The position numbers were made by a program, and so were the translations under genes. Below are positions 28,901 through 40,900 of a stretch of DNA of 64,000 bases, piece by piece (position 1 is the first letter of the stretch; each line of letters starts with the position of its first letter). This DNA comes from Theocolax elegans. Its lineage: Eukaryota > Arthropoda > Insecta > Hymenoptera > Cerocephalidae. Below the pieces are notes generated by a model. It made no database searches, was not told the origin of the DNA, and worked only from the letters and a program-made list of their open reading frames with translations. Where the stretch lies: contig CM047426.1 of assembly GCA_026168455.1 (NCBI GenBank), forward strand, positions 5,015,501 through 5,079,500, written 5' to 3'.

Positions 28901-31900
28901 CTTTGGAAAATTTCGTTCACATTTCACGTATCTACATGGCATTTTACAGTTTATTACATGGAGTGTATAAATTGTGGTCTACGGTAATATTGAAATTATT
29001 TTGTATTAATAAAATAAAAGTACATAAAAATTATCATTGATTTTTTTAATCACATAATTTAGTAATAATAATTAAATTTGCTTAGATCAGATTTTTATTA
29101 TGATTTTTTTCTTATTAAGATTATTATTAGTACGTCGATTAACAGATAATAATGAGTATACATAGAAAAATATTTATTGAAGAATAAATTGTTTAATCGA
29201 AGGTAAAAATATTTAAGTATGCTATGTCTTATTAGCTCGATCGGCATACTAAAAAAGTACATCTAAATTTTTAATTAGCTTACGCTCAACTCTAAACGAT
29301 CTAATCAAATACATTACGGTTTCAAAAAAGAATTTACAATTACATTGATATAAATTATTTGTTATTGCTACACAGCAAAGGTGCAATATTGTACCAAAAA
29401 AAATTAACTACTGTTTTAAATCGATTTATTTATTAGATATTGATTATTTAAGGACATATTCGACTCAGAAAATAGTCATATTTTATATTTTTTTATAAAC
29501 AAAAGAGTGAATTTTGGAAAAAAATTCGTGAATGCCAGGCTCTCAGGGATGCTTTAAACAATATGCCCAAAGTTTTCCAGATTTTTATGTAGTATCTTTC
29601 ATTAATAATATCGAGCAAAAAATGTTAATTCAATCATTTTTTGTTTAAAAGACAGAACGTCGGGCCAGCTATCTTACGTATATAAATTTGTTAAGATTTT
29701 TAATTCAAAATTTTCGGGTTTCAAATGTGTAGATTCCTGTAATTTGTGTTGGAACCCCAAAGACATAAAAATGATTTATTTTTTATTGAACAAAAAATTC
29801 AATGTAACAAAAAGAAGCGCTCTGCATAACGGTGTTGCATTTTCTTTGAAAATAAACTGAATTTTTTTTCAAATTTTTGTTATTAATCAACGAGGGATGA
29901 AAAAATGTTAATTATCCATTAATAATTAATAATTAAATTTAGTATTTATTAATTGCTGATAAATTTAATTAATAATTCATTTTTTATTATTAACTGTTGA
30001 AAGTTGTAATGATCAATTAATTTTAATTATTAAATATTCTTTAATTAATTAACCATATTAATTAATTATTTACAACTCTGAAATCAACGAAATTTTTGCG
30101 CAGTCGTGAATCATTGTTTTATAACTGCATATTACCGACCAAAAATGCTTATTTACGTACAATCAACTAATAATTAATTAACTCGTAAAAGTCTCTCCGT
30201 CACGATATTCTCGTTCCTCTCCTACAATATCTTTGTTTTCTTTTTAAATCTTTCGTAAAACTATTTTTTAAAATTTTAGGAATTCTCTATAGGTACATCC
30301 CTATAATTTGAGTACGACATCCCCTCCCTTTAAGTGACAATATAATATTAAAAAAAATACCTCTACGAAAATTATTTCTCATCTTCTACAGCAATAATGT
30401 CCAAAAAAAATTCGATGACTCTGTAATTTGTTTAAAAAAAATAAAATGTATCGGACAATGATTATTAACATTTAACATACTTGTCATAGTAAACAATGAT
30501 TAGTCACACCCACACGCATAGTCATACGTGTTAATCCCACGTGCGTAGTCATTTTACGATTAGTGCGATTCCTAATAGCGTGACGCTGCTCAAATATCAA
30601 TTGTAACAATATATAAGTAAACTATAAAACGTTAAATCGCCATGAGCGCGAGTTTTGTTACATATACAAAACTGCAATAAGATAGTAAATATATATCTGA
30701 TTATTTTATATAATTAGAAAAAAAAATAACGTAATTAATAAAATTTAATAAAGACTCGATTATAACGTAAAATAATTCAATAATTAGAATGACGTAACGT
30801 GCCGTTTCTCTTTTCATTGCAAGTGTAAAAATTTGTGAGTGAAATGCTTGGAGGAGAGTAACGCATGTGTGTGTGTATATATTATATATATGCGTGTAGG
30901 AAATTACATAGGTCAAGCAAAATATTATCAGTATTGATACGTATTATCATTGGAAATATTAAATTCTATGGAAAATCACGGAAATGATTGACTTGCTATA
31001 TAAACAACCAGTACGAAAGAGTAATATACATGTTCTACACGACGATTAACCATTATTTATTAATTATTCTACAATATGATATAAATGTAATTTTTCGTAT
31101 CGCTATACATTTTGTACATGCAAATTTATTCAATTTTTCTTTCTTATTTTTTATTTTGCGCCACGTAATTATCGTATTATATATTGCCATATTATGTCAC
31201 AAGATAAGTTGAAAAAATTTATTGGTATTGGGTAATAAGTGTGAGATTTGTAAAAAAATTTTTGATTCTTATCGTTTGATGATTTCTTCTTTTTTTTTTA
31301 ATAAATGTATATTTGATTATATTATTTATGTAAGTAAATATATTTTTAGTATGTGAATAATATTAAATGTATCATGTAATACTAAAAAAACAAAAAAGAT
31401 TTTATCAATTCGATTTCGAATTATGGAAATAGATACATGAATAATTATATTCCTATATCACATTATATTCCCTAGTGGGAATTAAAAGCATTTAGGAAAA
31501 TTCTTTTTTGTCTTAAAAGTGGTCGACAACTCTGCAATTAATGTCCAAAAACTGGTTTCAATTAACCTTAAAATAAGTTTATTTTCTACTAGGGTTCCCT
31601 GGTAGAAGGTTGTCTATTTGTTAATAGTCTAAGGTTAAAAAAAGACATTTTATAGGTCACATCGAACCACTTTTTACTGATTTTTTAAAAGATGTTGAAC
31701 TTGTACTTAAAATCGATTTTAGTTTCAACTAGGGTAAACATTGTTTAAGTAATTTCGTTTTATATTAGCCTTGCATAGAGATTTATACAAATCGATATTT
31801 TTATTAATATTTTTAATATCACATAATATTTATAAAAAACGTTTAATCATTTCTGTATTTTTTGTATTTGATTTTGATTTGTAAAAATCAATATTATTAA

Positions 31901-34900
31901 TCAGAATATCTGCATAAAATTCTTAAAAATTATATAATATTAAAAAAAGACGTAATAGTATTTTTTTATTAATATTCAATGTCTATTTGTTATAGATATC
32001 AACATTATTAATAAATAAAATCGGTAAATGGACAATTATTAACCGTTATAAATAAACAATAGTTAAAAAAAGGTTTTAACATTGTTTTTTATTTCTCACG
32101 ATATTTTCAATCAAGAAAACAATTAATCTAATTTTATTTAAATTATTTTTTTTAATTAATATAAATATATATTTATCGAATTTTTTTTTAAATTGATAAA
32201 TTTTACAATAAATTTTATGAAGAAAATTTAGTAATATTATCCACTAATATTGCAGTATATTATTTAGTTAATTTTCGTCAAAAATTCTAATTAATCCAAC
32301 ATTCACAAATACAATTTATTAGTCCATATTACCCCATCACCTTTGTTAACATTCGATTCGCCCTATTACCGAAAACAGCCATTTCCAATATTAAAATAAT
32401 AATAATAAAATTATTAAAACGAACAATTGTACAATAAACCAATTGCATTTGTTTCAGACAGAAGCTGACGTCGCCCAAGTGGAATCGGTTCAAAGGCATA
32501 CGTCTACGATGGAAGGACAAAATCCGATTGAACAACGTCATCTGGCGTTGCTGGCACATGCAGTGTAAGTGTCTCTCTTGACGTAAATCCACAACTATAC
32601 AATGTAATCGAGAAGAGGGAGAATCATATCTATCTCTCTCTTTCTCTCGTCTCATTCCGACTAATTTTGCTGACCTTTTTTGCTTTCACGTGTATGTGTG
32701 TACATTTTGTGCGGTCATTGGCTGACGTTCCGAGGGCGCGCGACGTCGGACCCCCGAACAGATAAGAACCGCGAATCGGCAATGAACTTTAATGGCGCGT
32801 GAATTACAATGTTGTTGTCCTCACTCGACATGCGCGTACTTACTTTGTATGTATTACACTGATTCGGTCTTTGAATATCAAAAATATTCTTTTTCTTTTT
32901 TTTTTTTAATTTATTGAATTTGAGTTTAATTAAGGAGATGTGGTAGCCAAATTAGGGGAATCTACTTTTTAAAAAAACTCAAACATTTTCTCCAATTATC
33001 GAACTAACAATCTGGAAAAATTTGTATGTCACGCTTGAGTAATACAGAAGACGCTGACAGAGAGAGATTTTTTTTTAAATAATTAATTTTAAATTAATTA
33101 ACAATTAATAACTACTTTTCATCGGTAATGATTAGGTGAAAAGTTGATCCTTGCGGCTGCATGAAAATCTTGATCATTTAGTGATAAAAAATGTTGAAAA
33201 AGAAACATTTTTTGGAAAAAGTCAATCCATTGTTAATTAGAAAATTAATAAGGATTCCAATTTTTTTTGTCTCACATCTCTCCTTAATTACTATTTTTAA
33301 GAAAAAGTGTTTATTCAAAACTATGTATAAATTTACCAATTCTCATAAATTACTTTGACTAATAAAAATTGCATATAAATAATATTTATCAGTTTTTTCG
33401 AACCGAAACTTAATTTTAAAATAAAAGAAGGTTCATTTTATTTTTGTCCAGTATGGTTGCTGAAAAATTTCTTAAAATATGGCTTTCTCAATCTCCAGTA
33501 TGTACTACATCTCTTGTAAAAAGAATGTCTTCATTAAAAAAAAATCTAGGTTGATTAATTTTTAGTTTCATCAAAAAAAATTTCGAAGTAAAAAATTTTT
33601 TTAATACAACGAGGAATTAAGATTAATTGTACAATAATCAAAGGGTAAAATTAAAGAGAGAGTGACAATTAAAAGTAAATAAGATAATCAATTTTAAAAT
33701 GTAAATTACTGTAAATAAGTGTAAAAATGAAAAAATATTTAATCTTTATTAGATAATGGAAAAGAAAATAGTACAATACTATACGTTTTCGTCATTATAG
33801 GAGGAAAAATCATGACGTCCATATTAATATCTATCAGAAATTCTAAGTAAAACGAATTAATCTTTACCCCTTATAGATCTCTTCAATATTTTTTACTCGA
33901 TATTAAACAATTGATACTATTATATTCCAAGGTGTGTTGTTTGTTAAAATGCCGTAATACATATTTATTATTTTTGAAGAAAAAGAATTAAAGTATGTTA
34001 TGGTTTGTGGTGTTATTGATACATGTTTTTTAAGGGGGTGTAATACTCAATTGAAAATTCAAATTTCGCGCCACAAAATAGCAGGCGAAAAAATAACTAA
34101 TTTACTTGTAACAATTAAAAAAAGCAAATTTAAGCAAAACCAGGAATTAGTTGCCCTCCCTTATGTATTTATCTATCATTTTACAAAGTTTCAAGTTATT
34201 ATAACAATTTGCCGTCGAGAAAATCTTGAAAAATGTAATTTTCTTATATTATTCATGGTTTTTTCTTAACTTGAAACTTTATATACCGTTTGAAAAAGGA
34301 CCTGTTGTTGAAAAAAAAACAATTTTTAAGTGTGGTTATACCCAAAAAAGTTGTATGTAGTCTCGTGTAAATTCGGTTTTCTTGGTTGTCGCATTCCAAA
34401 TCAATGAATTTTCATCGGCTTGAAGTCCAGTTAGGCTCATTTGAAAGATAATTGAAATAGTTAAGGACTGAGCGGAACAGAATATTAAAAATGTCAATAC
34501 AAGAAATGTTGTCTCTAAAAAAATTTTTTTTCATTTTATATAAATATCAAGACTCGTTTAGAGTCCAATTTTCTCGAATAGACTTTTTTAATATCCTGGT
34601 TCGCTCAGACCTTATAACCATTTCAAGTATCTTTCTAGCCTTAACCAGAGACACCAAGTACTATAAAAAGACACCTGCAATCTTTAATAGATACGTGTGG
34701 GAAGTAAAACAAATCATTTACTCCCTAGTATAAAAAAATACTACTTTACTCCCTATAGTGAGAAAAAGAGCCGTTTTACTCCCTCCAACACGTAGCTATT
34801 AAAAACTGACTTTTACTATATGTGAATGGTAAGCAAATTATTATAATGATACAGTGAAATTTGTTAAAAATTATATGTATTATTAAAAATATAGTAATAG

Positions 34901-37900
34901 TTTTTCAACATTCTGTTCGACATTAACATTACGTTTTTTCGTTTAAAGGGTATGTGAAAATTACCGACACAACATCAATTCAATTAAAATTTAATTATAA
35001 TTAAATAAATTATTTTTTGTTAAAAATTGAACCGTCAGGCCCTCCCAAATGTTTAAAACTTTTATGTTGAATTTTTTCAGATTTTCAAATTATTTTTTTT
35101 AATCAATCTTGGGTTGGAAAGGGCAGAATTTCTTCGTGTTTCATATAAAGATTCGAATTTAAATCCAATTATATTCATTTTATATTTAAAACACGATATT
35201 TTGACAGTAAAGTTAATTTAATAGTTAAAAAGATATCGAACCCATAAAAAATTATAACTACAACATTGAATTAAAATTCTAAAATTCAATTAAAATCCAA
35301 AATTTATCATTCCAAATTCAATTGTAATCATAGCTGAACACATAAGGAAGACCCTGACGTTTTGATTCTTAAAGAAAAAATAATTTTTGTAATAATATTC
35401 GATAAAAAAATTGTTGGTCGGTAATTATTAAAAAAAACATCCTAATTAAATTTTGGGCAAATTGTTTAAAACAAGTCTGAGGACCTGACGTTCAAAATTT
35501 TTTCAAAAATTAATTTTTTGGTTCATAAAAAAATATAAAATATATTCTTAAACTATACGCGCTTCAATCAATATTATTACTCGAGTCTTCAATAATTTTT
35601 ACTTTATCGTTGTAAAATTATTTCACTCGACCACCAATACTCAGTTCTCTTATTACCTCTCTTATTCTCTTATTACACATTTTAATTATTTTCAAACGAT
35701 TCGGTTCTCGCTATCACGATTGAATTATATATTACATTCCAGTGAGATAAATTAAAATAAAACATACATATATCAGTCAACAAATTGTAGGAAGACATAA
35801 TATAAAATAATCGAGGCACATTTATTATTACACGTAAATTCAAAGTCCATCAAGATATAATTACAATTATAATTATTATTACATCTAATTCGATGTAAAA
35901 GTGACAACGTGAATTCCAAAAAGTCTTCGCTCCTCTTCGCCGCCCCACCCCTCTTTAAACGCAAAAAAAATAAATAGATCTAACGCGAGGCAATATTATT
36001 TTTTTGTGCGAGTATCCGCAAAAGAGGGATCGCCGTTCCGCCGTCTCGTTTGATAACGCGAATTGAACAAGAAAGAAAGAGAGAGAGAGAGAGAGAGAGA
36101 AGAAAATACTAAAGCTCAAGCGCAAACAAGAGAATCGTTTCACGCGACTATCTCGTGGTCCTTGTCGTCGTTGCTCCGCCCGTCGGCGCGGCTTTGGAAA
36201 TACCGTGTGCACATTATACGCGAGATATCGCGAAATATACGACGACACCTCACTCAGTTTCTTACGCGACTCTACCCCGAGAACTTCGCTCCGGACGATA
36301 TTTTTTTTTTGAGTTGTTTCTTTTTTTTTGGCTACGTATATATTGAGGAATCTAAGATATATATATATAGGCTTACTATCGGGGTTGTAACTGTTTGTAG
36401 TTTTCCTTTCGCTGATTTGTTTCGTTTTTTTTTTTCTACTTTTTGAGGGAGGGGACTTACGACACGTGAGAATCTCGTGACGAATTTTTTTTTTGGTTGG
36501 AGGAGTGTTGTGGACCAGGAAACTGTTTCATCGAAATTTGTATGGTTTTTGATATTCCTTGTTCTTTTTTTTGTTGTTACATTGGATATAATTTTTTAGT
36601 TTTGATAGTTGAGTTGATTTTTTAGAATTACTTTTGTTAATCAAATCAAATAATAATTAAAGTGAATTTTTATAAGTAAATATTTTTATTTTTGTGTATA
36701 TCGCTCGTTTTTATTTTAATATTTACTTATATGTTTTTTTTTAATAATCAATTAATATAGTACATTTTTGTTATTTATTCGTATAATTAAATTACTTATA
36801 ATTATGTTTACAATTTTATTATTTTTATCGAATAAATAGATTAACTTCTTTTATCTTTTAGTTTTATCATTTAATTTTCGTCTTTTAATTCACAAAATTG
36901 TTTTAAAAAAAATTTTAATTCATAAATATTTGTACATTTTTCTTCAATTCAAATGATTAATTAATGTTATTATTTTATTTTATAGTTTATAATATAGTTC
37001 GTCTTTTCTTTTTTTTTTAATCTTTTACAGAAATTTTTAAATACAGAATCAAATAAATTTTTTTTAATTCAATTAACAAACTTATTTTGTTCTGTATTTT
37101 ATAATCTTTGTCCTTTCTTTATTCAATGTTTTTGCAAAGTAATTTTAAAATATACAACTGAATAAATTTTTATTTTCTATACAATTTAAGTAATTAAAGC
37201 GTTGACTTTATTTTCTTATAATTTATCGCTTGTATCGTTTCTCTTTAATTTGCAAATTTTTAAAAATTTATTTCAAAATACGTGATCCAGCAATCCAGTT
37301 TGCTCTGTGGAAACAACACTTGGCTGTTTCGATTTTTAACACATTTAAAAGTCCTCTCGAATCGACTTGTGTAATCCACGTTTTAATATATTCCTGTAAA
37401 AAGTTTCCATTTATTCTCAAGTTAAAACCCAAATTATTTCCACGTAGCAACACTACATTTTATTATAAATTTATAAAAAAAAAATAAATAAAAATGTTTT
37501 CACACGTTACAGATACACCTCGGCCCGAGTAGTTTTGAGGAAACAGTCGCCCTGAGGGGCAGCGCGCAATAATAATTTCCCGGCAACATTATAAAATGCG
37601 TCGTCGTAAAGTCGGCATCGGGACGTCGAGCCCGATGGCCTTTAAAAATGTGATTCGAGTGGAGGGTAGTTAGTTGACCGTTTACCGAGCACCTACTCGA
37701 TCAAAGAAGATCGAAGGGGTTTGCTCGTAAAAGAAATTTTTTTTACATATATATACATATATATACATAAATATATATACATATTACTAAGGAACGTTAA
37801 GTCGAAGAGAAGTTGTACGAATTTTCGAAGCCTGTATGGTTTAGTGTACGTTTGTATTTATATACATTTGTTTTATTCGATGGTAGAAATTTTACTATTT

Positions 37901-40900
37901 TTTATTTTGATGATTTTTTAAATTATAGTAAAATTTATGAAATATTTAATGTATATTATCTGTGTAAATAATATATATATTTATTTTTTTTTGGTTTTGT
38001 TATCTTGTGTATAATTTAACAATTTGATTGTAAAAGTTTACGCAAGTGTGAAATTCGAATTTTTGTAAAATACCAAGTTCAAAATTTCTTCTTAAAGTAA
38101 ATGAAAGGTCAGCAAAATTTCTAGTTATGATAAAAAATATAAAAAATTTTTACTCTAATAATAATGAAATTCCTCATTAGTAAAATTATGAAAGTTGAAG
38201 TGTCTCCTTTAAAGAAAGTAAAAAATTTTTATCGGCATTTTTAGAACTGCCTATACAAAGAACCAAGTTTCTACTTTAAGAACGTAAAAAATAAATTTCA
38301 AAAATATATATTTTTTCTACTTACAAAAAAATAAAATTTTAAAAATTACAAATTTTCTATTTATAAAAAATAGAAATTTATAAAAATTTACAAATTTTCT
38401 ATTAATGAAAAATGAAAGTTTCAAAATTTATAAATTTACTATATATGATAAATAAAATTATAAAACATTTACAAATGTTCTATTTATGAAAACATACAAT
38501 CAAATTTGCACTGATGAAGAGTATGAAAATTCTAGTTCCTACTTTACAAAAATATATAATTCCATTTTACTTTTTTCGATCAATTTTTATACCTTTTTCA
38601 GTCGCTCAATTGAAATACTTACTTTCGTAATTGAATTTTTTAAATTACATTACTCAGTGAATTATATATATCTTTTCACTTAAAACATTATTACCTCTTT
38701 TTTTTGTTCAAACATAGAGAATGTGTAAATCATAGTACCTATATATAAAACAGTGGCTTCCATTATTATTATTTTTTTTCATTTCAGTTATACTAAAGCA
38801 AAACACACTGGTATGCCAATTTGCATCTCCACTCGATGTAGACACACATAACAAACCAGAGGTAAGAAACGCTATATATATTCAGCTCGTTACGTAGTAG
38901 TAGTGTTTATTTCCATATATATTTTTTTTCACAAAGTCTCCGATATTTTTGCGTTTACTCCTTACTATCTTTTATTTACATTATATTTTTATATCTTACG
39001 TTTAATGGGTCTAAAGTTGCTATCGTTAGATTCCTAGAGAATTTGAGAATTGTCAATTTTAAAATTCCTCACAACCTAAAGTCTATTTGTATTTGCATAG
39101 ACTTTTTACTTACTAGTTTTATCAATAGTTGCTTTAACAAAACAAAATTTTGTTGTCTAACGGTGGAAACTTCGGACCCATTATACATTTATACATTTTG
39201 TTTTGAACTATGCTCCGATTTCATTATGTACTATACATAATTGTCTAAAGACTTATTTGTTTTTTTCGTGCTATCCTTTCAAACATACCTACAAAATTAT
39301 TTTCAATGCTTCGTCTGTGACTTTTCAGTCTTATTTTCTTTATCTTTTGAGTTTTTTCTCCTGCTTCCTGAAATTTCTATCTTTTCTGTATGAAAAAAGT
39401 GTTTGATTAAAAATTACATATTTTTTAGCAAAGGTGGGTAGCATCAACATATATATATATTAAATTTTACTATGCAATATAGCAAGTTTTCTTACTGTGA
39501 AAATTTAGTCAAACGTTTGTTAAAGAATATATAGTCATTTTTAAACAAACATTTTCCATGTAAATGCATCCTGCATCTTTTATTTATATCTCTACTTTAT
39601 TTTCCACATCTAATTTTTACCCATTGTTCTTTAATTTCCTATCCTTCTTTTTCCCTTTCTGTATAACTTTTTCCCACATTATGCATCTAGCCCAAAACTT
39701 TGATCTATCTATTTTATTCTGATTTGTTTGTACTTTTTCCTGTTCTACTTTAATTTCCAACGCAATTTTATTTATTCTAGTTTATTGTTCTTTTTTTATC
39801 TTCCTCGTTTAATCCCTCCTCCATCAGTTTAAAAGAATTGCAACATTGGAAGCAGACAAAGAGTTAAATTTCCTTTTAATACCATTTTTTAACGTAACAT
39901 AATTTTTGTTTGAAATTTCACACAGTGATAGATAATAGTCAAAAGAAGGGCAATCACGTCTTTATTTTGCACAATTTTCTTTATTTATTTAACCAGAATA
40001 ATTTTTAATCTCTATCGACTCGGTCGGTGAATATTAAATATCCCATCCCCATAAGGAGAGTCCGTACCCATAGCTTCACAAATCCGCCACCCGAACATAT
40101 ATATAAAATATACCGAAGTCACTACGAAAATACTGACTTTTCGATCAGCTGAGTAATATGTAATTAATCATTACATCAATAGCTATGGCGTTCAACTCTA
40201 GTTTTATATGGTAGAAACTCTATTTTCTTTAATTGCTCACAATTGTTATCGAATATGAACTCAGCCTATTTGACGGCAGCGCCACTTCTGCTCGCAAATT
40301 TTCGGGTGGTGATAGGTTAAACTATGCTCTACGGACTCCCCTGAAGGAGACAAGACACTGTTCCACCTTAATATAAAATCTTCAATTTAAAATTTAATTC
40401 TTGGTAGTATAGAATGTAAATGTTAATGTACATAAATTTGATTGATTTGATTTGATTTTATTGTTTCTGTGAACAATTTGAAATTTGGGTTAGAAAAATT
40501 GGCGAAATGTACTTGGTTCAGCGAAGGATCCAAAATCATTGTTTGTACTCACTTATGCAATAAGGTTCATTATTGAATTTTCATTAAATCGATCTGAAAA
40601 TAAATTATAAAATACATCTCAATTTTGTTTAAAACAACATTATAATACAAATTTCGTTAACAAACGAAAAAAATGTATAAAAATAAGATTTTGCTTTGTT
40701 TAATAACATTAAATTCATGTTTTTATAATTCCATTTCACATACTTTCTAACAATTAATTTGCAGAGGCTTCCCACAAAGTTTCAGTTTAAAAGTCAATAA
40801 GATTTTCTTCGGTAAACCAAGGTCACCTTTCTGAACCAAAATTTCAAAATGTTTCCTAAAAACAGTATCATAATTAATCTACATCAACATATATCCTGGC

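Noticed and set aside
30525..30543. Possible second ChoRE (TACGTG and CACGTG close together)
   Set aside because: Spacing is seven bases rather than five and the first half does not fit CAYGNG.
32329..32655. 108-codon minus-strand frame over Mondo exon 3
   Set aside because: Shadow of the firmly identified exon on the plus strand; no family similarity.
36063..36446. 127-codon open frame in the GC-rich island, and a 97-codon frame on the other strand
   Set aside because: Both are driven by a GA microsatellite and poly-T/TA tracts, resemble no protein family and overlap each other; better explained as promoter or 5' UTR DNA.
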